From Amphirosellinia nigrospora (Eukaryota > Ascomycota > Sordariomycetes > Xylariales > Xylariaceae): a stretch of DNA of 64,000 bases. The stretch covers positions 677,501 through 741,500 of the forward strand of contig SCHM01000008.1 in assembly GCA_004123355.1 (NCBI GenBank), given 5' to 3'. Positions 12,948 through 25,464 of the stretch are shown here, in pieces; position 1 is the stretch's first letter, and every line of letters begins with the position of its first letter. The notes under the pieces were generated by a model. The model saw nothing but the letters and a program-made list of their open reading frames with translations. It had not been told where the DNA came from and made no database searches. A program made the translations under genes and the position numbers.

Positions 12948-14425
12948 GACGATCGCTTATCAGTGATGAGTAAGTAGGTATGTATGAGCTGAGATACGGT
13001 CAATGTAGGTACCAGAGAATGATGTAATGAAATGTATACAGGACGCCTTGGTCTCAATTTAATTATAATTCCAATCTCGATGAGGACTTTGATACTGTGA
13101 GATGACTGAAAGTAAGGCTAGGAATATGAAGAGCGTTCTATATCGCAATTCGTGTAGGTGTTGCTGTCTAAGTAGGTAGGGATGATTGGTCGTCAACTTG
13201 TCCCGGGATAGTCACACCGATGAGGAGCTACTCCTGTGGGCTAGATGAAATGAGGTTAAACCTGTCAGTAGGTCGTTTCCTTAAACAGAAGTGTGGCGTA
13301 GTCCCGGCTCTTAACTCGACCGTTGTCGCGTACATAGTAGTAGATTTGGAGATCTGATTGGTATCTCCAGCAGTACTCCAGTTCGTTAGACTTGCATCTA
13401 TATGACCTAACGACACAATGGAGATCTTGGGCCCATGGTTTGTGAGTCCAGGCTTGACTTGACTTTGTATGCTAGGCTTCCGTATTCTCCATGTTGAACA
13501 ATGCATGTCAAGATCTGATAAGATCTGGACATTGGCAGTGTGAGATCTCAGTAATGAGTCAGTCCGAGCTTAACATTGTATACTTGGACATAGACAGCGG
13601 GAAGTTATCTGGATGCAGTATTTCTTCTTCGGGGTTAGGATGGGGAAGAGTTCGTCTACTCTAATTGGCCAGATGTAGTGACAGGGGATGGAATGGGGAC
13701 GGTGGCGGATCTTGGTAGGTCTAGGTGCTCGGTCTTCGGTCGGAGCGGTAGTCGGAGCACATGGCCCAGAAAAAATTCCAACACTACGGATAATTATATA
13801 ATAGTGACGCGAAGAAAGACTGCGACCATCAACCACATATCTACCTCTGCGCTAGTACCTACCTTTAAGTACCTACTGTAGGTGCTGGCTAAAACGACGA
13901 GTTAATTTGAGCGGACCAACCATTTCTTATCTTGGCGCATATCAATCGTCTTATGTCACGATTGACGTAGATAGCGTAGGAGAACCTTGCTGTCGCTTGT
14001 TTGCCTCCGATAGACTGGGTACCGACTACAGTATCTGCTTGCTTCACTCTCCGGTTTACGACGGCACTAGACATACCGACCAAGGCACTACTAGCTTTAC
14101 TAGGCAACTTTAGATTCTCTACCCGAGTAAAGCTTCCATCCATATCCATCCCATCCATCACATCCGTCCGCATTATCTATTTCTCCCTCCGAATCTCACT
14201 ACGACTCTAATCTACTCCTCACTCCGTCATCATAATCCCGACTCTTTCTACTCTCCTCCTTCTTACCATTACCATTACGACGATCCCTACGACGAACCGT
14301 ATTCTGGCCGTGACCAAGTCTGCGCCGAGCTTTTTCTCCGACGGGCGTTCTCCGGAACCCGAACCCCGGAGTCAACTTGATATAGCTAGCTCCGTCTACA
14401 CAACCAGCAAGCGAACAACAGGACA
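12948..14425. promoter_or_regulatory. shared upstream region of the F-box and carrier genes
   Basis: A 1.5-kb stretch between two divergent start codons. No protein-like frame is visible. Its right end, about 14120-14425, is markedly pyrimidine-rich on the plus strand (runs such as ctactctcctccttctt). This is common in leaders of highly expressed fungal genes and would serve the carrier gene. No factor binding site is identified with confidence. Confidence 0.35.
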
Positions 14426-15865
14426 ATGTCGACCGGCAACGCCACCTTCGACCAACAAAACCACGACAGAATACTGAATGAGGATGCTTTCGCTGGGTCA
14501 AACGACCATGCCAATACCGATGGCATGGACATCACAGCTACGCAGAAGATGACCTCTGCCATCACCGGTAGTCTTCTGACCTCTCTTCTCGGTATGGTTG
14601 CCACCCTATGTTTCTCCTACCACTACTTCTTCACCTGGTAAGCGGATAGAGAGAAGCGCATACTAACCAGCATCAATTGGTAGTCACTCCTCTTGATGTG
14701 GTACGTGTTCGGTTACAATCCCAGGGTTCGACGACATCACAACCTAACGCCACCACCTCCACCGCCAACACAACCCCAGACTTTCGGAGACTCGCCATAT
14801 CATCATCTAACGGCTTCCGACCCTCTAATCTCGGCATCACCTCATGCTGCCGAGAAGTCTTCTTCATGAATAACAACATGGAAGCCTGCGTCGCTGGCCC
14901 GAGACTAGAAGGATTGACCGGGGTGCGGGTGTAGGCGAGTGCGCCGTTCAGGAGCGGAACTTCACATCGACCTTTGATGGCATGCGCAAGATTGCGCGCA
15001 ACGAGGGATTCACCACGCTATGGAGGGGTTTGTCGCCGACGCTGCTCATGGCCATTCCGGCCAACATCATCTACTTCACTGGCTACGATTGGTTGCGGTT
15101 CAACAAAAAGAGCCCATAAGTAGGTTTAGCAGGGACGATTACAAGGCTGTCACAGCAGGTTCTACAGCACGCATATTAGCGGTAGCTGCCGTCAGTCCCG
15201 TCGAGCTCTTCAAGACACGTCTCCAGGCTTCTTCCGGCTCGACGGCCACAAGCCACCTCAAGGACACCCTCAAGGGACTTCGTGAGATGGTGGCCGAGAA
15301 TGGCTACCGTTCACTTTGGCGAGGCATCACCCTTCACCTGTGGCGTGACGTCCCCTTCTCAGGTTTGTATTGGCTGGGATACGAGACGATTCGGAACAGG
15401 TTAACCGATATGCGCGAGGAGCACCGTGGCCGTTCGTTATCGCGGGACCCTGGTTTTCGTTCGAGGGAGAGGGCCAGGTCCCAGAGTGAGGAGAATCATA
15501 CAGCCGTCCTCGTAGACAGTTTCACAGCAGGTGCCTTGTCGGGCGCCGCCGCGTCTATGATCACAATGCCTTTCGACGTTGGTAAGACGAGGACCCAGGT
15601 CTACCAGGACTCGGCCAGGAAGACGACAGCCTCGGCAGGACAGGCTATGGCCCCGGAAGAAGGCAACATGGCTCGACTCTTATGGCACATCTTCAGGACT
15701 GAAGGTATGGCTGGACTCTGGACGGGGTGGATCCCTCGAACTCTCAAGGTGGCGCCGGCTTGTGCTATTATGATAAGCAGCTACGAAGTGGGCAAAAAGG
15801 TGTTCCGGAGCATCAATGAACGGCATGAGATGAAGTTGTTGGAAGCGCGAGAGAGTGAGTCATGA
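14426..15865 (+). CDS. mtm1: mitochondrial carrier, Mtm1/SLC25A39-40 type
   Basis: Inner-membrane carrier of mitochondria. Yeast Mtm1 affects manganese/iron handling and its animal relatives SLC25A39/40 are linked to glutathione import. All three carrier signatures are visible: TPLDVVRVRLQ, SPVELFKTRLQ and MPFDVGKTRTQ, each starting one of three two-helix repeats. Exon 1 is 14426-14591; the 92-bp intron 14592-14683 has a tactaacc branch site at 14661 and rejoins in phase to give LLTSLL-VTPLDVV. The long loop after helix 1 contains cysteines (GITSCCREVF, EACV, ECAV), the hallmark of this subfamily. Sense continues through a frame change near 14930 and another near 15117 (SP-ISRFSRDD); each fits one lost base. 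The C-terminus, LKVAPACAIMISSYEVGKKV, is complete. The 3' part of the gene is one clean frame from about 15120 to 15865. Confidence 0.9.
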
Positions 15866-17261
15866 GGTCAACAACAAGCTACTGAGACAGGGGGAAAAAG
15901 GGTGAAGACGAAGAGAAGGAGATTTAACATATATATCTCCACTCGGCTTCTTTTGACATTAGGCCGGCGTTGGCTTCGGCGTTTTTGGTTTCACGATACC
16001 TTATTTTTACGATGTCGGGAATCGCATATTCAATGGATGGCCTGAACCGGACCGGACCGGACAGGAAAAAGGGCGGCACAACACTGTACGATATGTATTT
16101 GAGGAGCATTCTAGATGGCCACTTTATAGAAGGGCGAAGAAGGAGACAAAAAATCACCTGATGATGATTTTAGAAGTAGTTGGGATCGAGACAGACTTGG
16201 CGATTGTTCGGCATGAGTTGAGTATTGCATGCCTTGTACGATAAAACACCTGCTACTAGTTTAATGATACTGTGACACAACTTGGTACCTTGTCATTCTG
16301 TATATGTGACGTCTGCTTGCTTATTCGGTGTGTTATAGGATAAACCCTTGTGTCAGAGGCAGAGCCATAGGCATTTAAAAGTTTTCTGATCTAAGGCAAA
16401 GTCTGTACCTGACGCCTACCTACCTTAGATTACGGTCTAGAGTAAGTAAGCCAGGCAGTATATGAAGTCTGGATTACGGTCCAGAGTGGTTCGAAGCCTA
16501 TATCTTTTTTGGTGATATGTATAGTATGGTGGCAGCTCAATTCTTGGCTATGTCACTTATTTTTAACGAATCCTTCTGATCGCCACCTCACTTTACTTCT
16601 TATCTTGCCCTCTAATGATTATTTCTTTCAAACTCGGAACTGTCTGATATAATGTTCTTCACTATTGCTACTTACTTAGGATGAGATGATGATTTATTCC
16701 TTCCATGTAAGTCGTAATATGGACCCTAGAAGCTAAGAGAGAGCTGATAGGCACTATATCTACACTATACCTAAGCTCAGCCCAGCCCCCACATGCACGT
16801 GCCACATGAACTCGCGTAAAGTACGTGCATCCCGGTAAAGTGCCTGGCATGCTGAACGCGTCTTACAAACGCGAACCGGAATAACCATCTACACTATTGA
16901 TCTTATCAGCATCCTTCGCCTTGAACCCTGCATCTTGGTCTCTCATATGACCACCCACCTACAGTATATAGCCAGGACTCACCGACTTTATTTCAATTGG
17001 TTTCGGTTCTATCCAATTGACCCTTCTCTCCTTGTTATACCGTTAATTTCGGTACTCTACCCCACGATTTCTTCCAAAATTCCGTCCAAAGCCTGCACTG
17101 CGACGCTGCTTCACACCTGTCTGCGTTATACCGCATCCGCGCTTGTGCACTCATACAAGTTACAGGGCAGCGGAGTTTGTTTCCTTTCATCGAGGGATCG
17201 TACTTTACATAGATACACGCAGCGACAGACGCATACATATACACATACCCAAGCCCGCAAC
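15866..17261. other. intergenic, promoter of UNG gene on the right
   Basis: 1.4 kb with no protein-like frame. Between about 16900 and 17261 the plus strand becomes pyrimidine-rich, with a CA-rich leader (acacatacccaagcc) just before the UNG start. The short frames in this interval have no recognisable motif. Confidence 0.45.
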
Positions 17262-18519
17262 ATGTCCTCCCTAAAACGCAAAGGCGACTCGGCTGCCACC
17301 GACGCCAGCAAGAAGAGCAAGACAAACGGGAGCATTACCTCGTTTTTCGGAGCTCCCAAGACCACAGCTTCATCGCCCGCCTCGGCAGCATCAAACCCGG
17401 CCTTGAAATTCGACAAGGCCGCTTGGGTCGCCTCTTTGACACCCGACCAGAAGAACATCTCGCCCTCGAGATCAATACCCTCGACCGTAGCTGGTTGGCC
17501 CTGCTCAAGGACGAGATCGTTAAGCCTGAGTTCATCGCCCTCAAAAAATTCATCGAGGGAGAGGTCCGCTCTGGCCAGACTGTCCCACCTAGTGAGGATG
17601 TTTATTCTTGGTATGTCTGCCTGTGATTTTGTTTCCATTTTGTGTCCATTTTGTTTCGGTTCTCTCCATCGCTGGTACTGTCGTCATGCCATGAGTCATA
17701 CACATCCCTAGCTCTCTATAACTGTATGGCGAAGAGATGCTAATCAGTTTACCACAACAGGTCTCGACACACCTTTCCACACAGTAAAATGTGTCATCCT
17801 AGGCCAGGACCCTTATCACAACCACAACCAGGCACACGGTCTCTGCTTCTCCGTGCGTCCTCCAACACCCGCGCCGCCATCTCTCAAAAACATGTACAAG
17901 GCCCTAAAGAAAGACTACCCTTCTTTCGTCCGCCTCCCAAAACGGCGGCCTCCTCACCCCCTGGGCCGAGCGCGGCGTCCTCATGCTCAATACATGCCTC
18001 ACGGTGCGCGCGCACGAAGCCAATTCCCACCAGAAGCGCGGTGGGAAGCCTTCACGCAGAAGGTGATTGATCTCGTAGCGCAGAAGAGGACCCGCGGCGT
18101 GGTATTTCTCGCCTGGGGCAAGCCGGCCGGCGACAGAGTTGCCAAGTTGACCAAAAGAGACATCTCGTGCTCAAGAGTGTACACCCTTCTCCACTGAGCG
18201 CAATGCGTGGATTCTTTGATTGCGGTCACTTTAAGCAGACGAATGAGTGGTTGAATCAGAGGTATGGTGCCGAGGGTGAGATTGATTGGAATCTGAACCC
18301 TGATGGACACCTACTACATCGGTAGTTGTTTCTAAGAAGGCAGAGAAGAAGGAGGAGAAGGACGAAGAGGATGAAGATGCGGAGGAGGCCGAGAGGGAGG
18401 CCGAGAGGGAGGGAGATGGGGATGGAGTGACGCCTGTTGTCGCGGTTGGTGAAGTCGAGGGTACAAAAGAGGAGAGTGCGATTCTAGAGAAACAGGGCGA
18501 AGAAGGTGTGGAACAGTAA
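17262..18519 (+). CDS. ung1: uracil-DNA glycosylase (UNG, family 1)
   Basis: Removes uracil from DNA as the first step of base excision repair, in nucleus and mitochondria. The start [12 protein letters not shown] is followed by a basic stretch and [11 protein letters not shown], a PIP-like PCNA-binding motif with Asn where Gln is usual. Then come [26 protein letters not shown] and, after an intron (17610 to about 17760), the catalytic water-activating motif [51 protein letters not shown] and the DNA-intercalating [17 protein letters not shown] follow, then [14 protein letters not shown]. An extra tail of about 65 residues rich in Lys/Glu/Asp ([20 protein letters not shown]) runs to 18519. 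Frame changes near 17448, 17775, 17935, 18045, 18165 and 18308 interrupt an otherwise textbook protein. Nearly all fit one missing base; the one at about 17775 needs an extra base or a two-base loss. Confidence 0.94.
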
Positions 18520-19461
18520 CACTCAAGGTCGGTACGTAGGTTTGGGATTTGGGTTGGCGTTTGGTTTTGGGACTCTCCTTTTCCTCCCTCTCGGAGAGGA
18601 TTGAAAAAGGGTTATATGACGGTTACACTCGTTTTGTCTTGCGGGTTTGAGAGGATCTCTACTCCATCCACTTGTTGGCGTTGGGAAAATTAGATGCTCA
18701 CTGTATAAATGTTGGTGTAGATAGTTGCTGGTGACTCCTATGAGTGAGTCATGAATGTATACTGAGTGTGCGATTCAATTATGATCTGGCATTAATGTGG
18801 TATTGTGAACATGGAGATGATGCCATGATGGGCTTGATTTGCTCTGCTAATCTGCTAATGGTCTAGTTTGAGGTGATGATCATTGTGGGACGGTCATGGT
18901 GTGGCGGTCATTACTTGGTATGTCGCTAAGTAGGGGGCTTCAAGGTTTTAACTTGACTACTTTTACTCGATTCATTTACCTACTTTAGTTATTTCCTACT
19001 TTCCTGGGGTATTCCCCTCTCTGTTTGGGTGACTTGAGTCTGGGCGCCCCCGAAGTATGATAGACCCGATCTCCTTCATGGGCCATAGACGGAGAGTATT
19101 GGTACATAGATGACGTATTTTGTGTTCCTCCCCATCACCGTACTTTAGTGTATACTGCAGCACTGTACCGTACCTGCAGGTCAACGGCTACCGGTACTAT
19201 TAGTTCTGAGTGCGTGCATGTCGCCGTCCAATATTGGAAAATCTGCCCTTCGGGAATGTGGAGATATCCATCCAACCGAGAGGGGAGAGATCCACCATCA
19301 GCACCACTATGCAGTACCTTTTTTTCGGGTGAATAAAGTACATTCCCGTCATTTTCTTCGTCTTTTGGGATTAGCCCCGAGAAGCAGGTACACAGACACA
19401 TACCTAAAACGCGTACAACAGCGTACAGTAGTTTGTGATACTGCGCCGATTTAGCTGCCTC

Positions 19462-19985
19462 TCATCCGCACTGCAGGCAGAACCTGGTGTTGGACCGCAT
19501 GAGGCACGGTTGTTGGTAAGATGATCTAAGGTTTTCTGGAGGGAATTGTATTATTTCCCTGTGTCCAATTCTAAATGGGAAAGAAAAAAAAAAACGCGAA
19601 AAGGACGCGTCGAGAAATCTTGGAGTTAGTTCAAATGAATGATTGAATGGTGTATGGCAGCGATCTGGGGTTGAGGGCCGGATGACTAGACGACCAATGG
19701 TGAGGGACGATTCATTGGCTGCAGGTTTGATGAGCTGTACCTCGACGTTGTTCATTGCAGGGTCGGCGTCCTGGTCGGCATCATGAATGGGTGGGAAGGT
19801 GTTGATGTGTGTAGACATCGGACCATGTGAAAAAGGGGCGCCGTCTTGGCGTGCATTTGGTGAGATGCTACGTAGGTATGTGTGATTCCGAACTGGTTGT
19901 CGTTGGGTTTGTGGTGCAACTGGATAGTAGTTGGTTGTCGTTGATGCGGCAAATCATCAGTTGTCAAGTTATTCTTAGACAACAT
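19462..19985 (-). CDS. doubtful hypothetical protein
   Basis: Two overlapping minus-strand frames: 19985-19752, and 19818-19462 beginning MSTHINTFPPIHDADQD. The second has a balanced composition (VEVQLIKPAANESSLTIGRL) that looks somewhat protein-like, but no family is recognised, and no splice signals or codon evidence settle the matter. It may be a small real gene with one frame break, or chance. Confidence 0.18.
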
Positions 19986-21480
19986 TAAATTGATTGCTTG
20001 AAAGACATTATCTAGAAGTTGTTATATAAGTTGGTAGCATTATACTAAGTATATTTGCCAATAGTCAGTTCCGTTATCTTCTGAGCATCAACTGCCTGAG
20101 CTAAGATGTTGGAACTTGTAGTACAGTAGTAGGTACTTTTCGAATGCATTGGTTGGGTACCACTGATCCGGAGAAAAGAGGCCGTGTCAGTACCTACCTT
20201 AGTGTGCAGTGGCGTTAAAAAGTAGCATAGCGTTTAAATGGGCCGTTATTCTATTGAAAATGGTAGGTTGTATTTTATAACGCTTATAATCCTCATAGAA
20301 GTAATCATGATTCTATAGCGAGACCATAGCGGCGACAGGGGCAGCATTTGATTGTACAGTATGTGGTTGTCTTTAGATTGGTAGGTCAAGGCGTCTTGAG
20401 ACAGGTTCAGTTCAGCTGGCTATGATCCGCATTATCTCTATAATATATGAGATTTGAACGACGTCTAAATTAGAGAGAGGTATGGTATTCTAAATCACTC
20501 TGTTTGCAAAAGAATTCGAAATAATATCGATAGGTATCAATAGGTAAAGTTCTCGATGATAGTCTAAACCGTCTAATGCCAAACTGCGATTAGGGATTAT
20601 CATTAGTATCGCCGGTTCCGTCCTGTAATTTCCAGTCGGCCTATGGCCGGGAGCTAATGAGATTTACCGGCGCAACAGATTTCTCCACCGACTGCACCAA
20701 CTGCACGGATCTACTAGCACCACAACCATGTGCATAGCTTATCTACCACATAAGTAAGTACCTACACCACAGAAACAGGATATAGGTAATCCATATGTAT
20801 GTAGGCATATTGGAAGATGAAAGAGTAGAAATAACTAGGTAAGGTCAAAGTCATTATTTGCTGTGAATACCTGATCTTTACCTTAGGTAGTGTTTATCTC
20901 TCTATTCGTACCTACTGCTTTAAGGATATACAGGTGTTTGCCTTCTATTGTGTCCTTTATCATAGGTACCTACCGACCCCTGACTCCCCTGCCCTTCTTT
21001 CCCTGCCTACCAACTCATCCATCGTGCCAATACTTTTTCTCGCATTATCACTAGAAGTACCCCATCCCTCTCCCAACATTCATTATTCGTTCGAATCTCG
21101 AAATCATCAGTCGGCCAACTTGGGTCTAATAGTTTACTTCCTTATACATACCTACATACCTACACACATATTGTCTTCCAAAGCAATCAATGAGTCCATC
21201 CGGACTGATAGATTGCCCTCACGGTCAAACTGCTAACGTGCACACCCTCACACGCCCAAGCCCAAGCACACACGCAATACCGCCGCCCATGTTCATCCAC
21301 GCCAAGATTAATACAACATCATCTCATTAGCGGCTATCATCTTTTTCATCATTTCTTTCACTGCACCAGCTCCGGCGACCTTTCTCTCTTTTCTACTCGG
21401 CCTACCCACGCCTCAACCACCAATTGATTGTCAAGCAGACAGACAGGCTAGAATCAGGGTACAAACAAAAACAGGCAATC

Positions 21481-21536
21481 AGCCAAGCAAGCAAGCAAGC
21501 CAACGAACGAGCGAGCCAGCAAGCCAACGAACCATT
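21481..21536. repeat. imperfect AAGC/AACG tetranucleotide repeat
   Basis: Degenerate tetranucleotide array (caagcaagcaagcaagcc then gaacgagcgagccagc) in the presumed msb1 leader. Simple sequence only. Confidence 0.8.
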
Positions 21537-22039
21537 CCGCAAAGCTCGTTCCTAATCCCGGGTCCCCTACTCATTAAGGCAAATCAACGAACCGACCAAC
21601 GGTTGCCAACTCATAGTGTAGCGCATGTGCGTAGTGTATCCCTCGCTCCATCCGTCATCCGCCATCCGTCCCGTCTCCGTCCAGTGGCTGCTCACCCTTG
21701 TCCGCGCCAGCTCGACGTGCATTGACGCCCGTACAAATCGGATATTATTACATTTCTGATATCCAACCAGGGTACCCCCCACCACCTCTGAGTTGTCGCG
21801 CAACGCTTGCTACGCATCTCCTCTCTTTCTTCCTCTCCCCTTCTTAATTTTCCCAAACGACGTAATACACCTAATCTCAGGCTCATCCCCCCGCCGCTCG
21901 AAGCCAGCAAACAACCGTCACTCAATTGGGTCCCGTGTACAGATAACCATCCATACTACTGATACCTTGGGTCTATGTCTGTATGGTGCTCACTTGGAAA
22001 CTTCGATCTTCTCTCCTCGGCCTGCCAATTACCTTGAAA

Positions 22040-25000
22040 ATGCCTAGCCTATTCTCCCGGATACGGGGCAAGGATGGGAAGCTCAGGTCCAAGAAGAATG
22101 GAGCCGCCGAATCGACACCCAATTAACCGGCAAGCCACGTTGGGACGATGCCTATGCGCGCACCTCGGTCGAGCCCGAAGAGGTGCAAGATCTGATTCAT
22201 CGATGTACCATTGAGCTGAAATCAAGAGGTAAACGAACCTACATGCATGACTTGGTCAACTCGATCGTGTCTACGCGTCCATGGGCTACACGCAGTACGG
22301 CAAGCTAATTGTGTGCATGACTAGCTCTCGACCTTCCATTTCTCCTTTTACCCTTTCGCCCAACCTCAGATCCTAGCGCCGTGCGCACTTTCATCCGTCA
22401 CTTTTTCGATGATGCCCATAACCTGCATGGCGAGGGCCTCTCGCATGAGTTGCGGATGACAGAGCCGATGGTATGTGATATCTGTTACCGCGATGGCGCT
22501 TGATCGTCGTACTGATCCGATTTATTATTCTTAGGTCATATCAGATGTCCTTAAGTGGTGTTGGAGTAGAATCCCAGGTGGTCTCATCGGTTGGGATGCC
22601 TACGAACTATTCAAGGTCGGAGAACAAGGTACGATCATATCGCATATCCGAAAGAGATGCAGAGGCAAGGAAATTGGGATTCAACCGCTGACAATCGGAC
22701 ATATTCATAGACTCGAATATGGCTCGGGATTCATTCTCTACCTTTATTCCACTAAGTGTCGAGAACGAGGCCCGATCTAATATCGCTTTCGACTACTTCG
22801 ACCTGCTCTCTGCAATCGCAGCGCATGGCAAGGTGAATGGTTTTGGTGGCCGGAAACTTTCGCGGATGGCAGCATGGTGGGCCTTTGAACACAAGGACAC
22901 GGGTGATGGATTTGAAGGAGGGTACAAGATCTGGTCAAGGTACGGCGGCAGTTACCCTTACGTTTGCGTGATCATTACATCTCGCAGAGTGTCTCACTAA
23001 CTAATCGGGGGTACCTTGCAGCGCTGCGGATGCCACCAGCCACCTTTTCTTCGCCTATCTCCGATCACTATCTCCTCAACAGCCCAAGAACGCCGCTATC
23101 TCACTGCTACCCATGTCCTTGCAGAAGCTACTGCAGGAAACCGAATACCCTCCGCACACGCCCTCACTAATGCTCTCGTCCACTTACAAAGTTGTCATGA
23201 TTGTCGATACCGTCTCGCCGACGCCTTTTGCTTTATTACGCCGCGCCAACCACTTCCAATACCGTGAAGAGGATAGGCCTCTGCAGGAGTTTTCCGAATA
23301 CGAAGACCCAGTCGCAGCCCTGACTGAGGAGTGCCGCAGAGTTCTTAAGGCGATCTCGCTAGCGAATCAGTCCCACGTATCTAGCTCTAAGCATTCCACC
23401 GGCTTACGCGATGCATCATGGTCACGGTTCGAGGACATTGGATTTGGCGGTAGCTTGGAAGAGGTAGATGAGGAAGATGACTTTGTTAAGATTGATCTCC
23501 CGCATTCCCAAGGATTACGAAGGACACCGGCGTCTGGCATGAACCTAGGAAGACCGACAACTCCCTCGTGGGCTGACTTCTTGTCTTCGGGCTTCGTTGA
23601 TGAATCAGGATCCGCGAACATGCTATTGCCACCCGATAAGGTTCTCCCACCTATCGAGACAAACGTCCGACAGCGAAGTTCGCAGTCCCACCGACCTCGA
23701 CTCGAAACCGAACGACAGCTTGAGCCAGGTGAGCTAGCCAGCATTACGCGATTTGACCTTGATGAGGCGTTCTGGTGGGTATGGATGAGCAGTCTGGCCC
23801 CAGAAGAGACGGCAGGCCGAAAATCCGCATTTGGTAGGTGTGCAGTGGTCGAGACAGCCGTTCGTTCCGGAAAATGGTTGGTCATGGAAGAGATGGTCAA
23901 GGGAGCCGCGCCCGAGCCAGACGAAGGCGCATACATTGCGGAGAAGAAGGGGTTCTTCAGCTGGACAAGACGTGGTAAATCAGGAGTCTCGCGCAGCAAG
24001 TCCACTAGTAAAGGTGCCTTTGACCGAGGCGACAAACTCCACCCGAGCAGTACCGCTGGCAGCATGCTCAGCAAAACTAGCATCGGACCGGATCAACAGG
24101 CCAAGATTCAGGCTGCCGCACAGCAGCTAAGTGCCCGACAACAGCAACAGGAGCGGGAAGCCTTACCCGAGCGACGTGGACGGATCGACCCAGGGCTAGG
24201 AGACCGAACTAACAGCGTCCTAACCCTGCAGCCAGTCATAGTGAAGGAAGCGTCTCCGGCCATGAAGTGGGCCAACAAGTATGATAAGGACGCCATCCGG
24301 AGGCGTATCTTGGTAATTTGAATGCTGGACGTGGGCTCGGACAACTAAATGGAACAGGCCAGACAGACGATAGCGTGTCGAATGGGAATGGCTACAAGCC
24401 AGAAGTTCCCGAGAAGCCGCTATCACCCCAGTCCCCTCCAGTACAGGCGCCTCCGCCTCCGCCCCCGCAGGAGGCACCACCTGCTGTACCGCAGAAGAAC
24501 CTCGAAGACATTCACCCAGCAGAACGCCCTGACCCAGTCGGTCGTGACTCACCATTACCTCCCCTACCGCGTGAAGAAGACAGCCTGGAATACGTCCGTC
24601 AGGGAATGATCTCGCCTGAGCCGGATACTAGCAGTCCCGAGAGTAAAAAGCATAAAAAGCTCCACAAGCAGGAGAAGAAAACCGGTGGTGGCTTTAGAAA
24701 ACTGTTTGGACGCAACAAGAATCGGCAGTCCAAGGTCCCCGATAATGCTGCCGCCGACGTGAACAACTTCTTGGCAGCCGGGTCCAGTCGTGTTGAATCT
24801 CCGCTACCCGATACACCCGCCCTGAGCCGAAAGTCACTGAATCTATTCGCGAGGCATCTCCGATACGTACAATGGATGATGATAAGACACCTACCCAACT
24901 CTCGACTCCAGCGGTAGGCCACGAGCCTACTTATGACCCCGCTGCCGATGACGAAGTTTCGCGCATTGACACAGGTGATGCCAATGAAGCTCATGATGAG

Positions 25001-25464
25001 TTTTCACGGTTCGATCAAGGTCCCTTGACGGATCAGCCAGCATTTGCACCACCAGATCTCGAAAGTGATGATGACGATGCAGTCCCGCCACCCATCGCAC
25101 GCCACCCTGGTAGCCGGGGCAGGAACATGGAGGAGACTCGGCGCCATCACCAATAGTTGCTACCCAAGACCGATGGGCCGCCATTCGGAGAAATGCCGCT
25201 GAACGAGCTGCCACCCGCCAGAGTGAGGAGCAAAGTGGTGGTGGATACAGCAAGACCACAGATGGTGATGACGAAACCAGTGGTGAAGAGAGTAAGTCGA
25301 TCTCAATCTCCATCTTAATGCCACCTTGACTATTGTATGTGTACTAACATTATGTAGCTATCGAATCTCGCGTAGCCCGTATCAAAGCCCGTGTTGCTGA
25401 GTTGACGGGTAACATGGAAGGGACAAGTGCCCCCGGAACGCCGCCACCAGCAAACCGCCGCTAG
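22040..25464 (+). CDS. msb1: Msb1/Mug8-domain polarity protein (RhoGAP-like fold)
   Basis: Yeast Msb1 acts with Cdc42 and Rho1 in polarised growth and wall assembly; this is the filamentous-fungus form. The start MPSLFSRIRGKDGKLRSKKN is typical. The Msb1/Mug8 domain spans several exons: WDDAYARTSVEPEEVQDLIH, intron (about 22229-22323), LLLPFRPTSDPSAVRTFIRH, intron (about 22470-22534), VISDVLKWCWSRIPGGLIGW, intron, then FIPLSVENEARSNIAFDYFD, a further intron near 22939-23021 and AADATSHLFFAYLRSLSP. The long middle exon (about 23100-24320) carries LDEAFWWVWMSSLAPEETAG. The rest is disordered: Gln-rich, a poly-Pro run (APPPPPPQEAPP), a Lys-rich patch (KKHKKLHKQEKK) and FRKLFGRNK. The last exon ends ARVAELTGNMEG...PPANRR at 25464. 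Frame changes near 22127, 24297, 24862 and 25130 each fit a single lost base. Confidence 0.86.

Larger units (their letters stand above)
18520..22039. other. long intergenic region, with leader of msb1 on the right
   Basis: 3.5 kb with no well-supported gene. A minus-strand pair of frames at 19462-19985 is listed separately as doubtful. From about 20900 the plus strand turns pyrimidine-rich with short AAGC/AACG-type repeats (21481-21536), probably the promoter and untranslated leader of msb1. Short upstream ATGs occur there, so a spliced or uORF-bearing leader is possible. Confidence 0.45.

Noticed and set aside
17126-17638. 170-codon minus-strand ORF over the UNG 5' end
   Set aside because: Lies fully opposite well-supported UNG coding sequence and leader; no motif.
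23367-24083. 238-codon minus-strand ORF inside msb1
   Set aside because: Antisense shadow of a conserved exon with Ser-rich composition.
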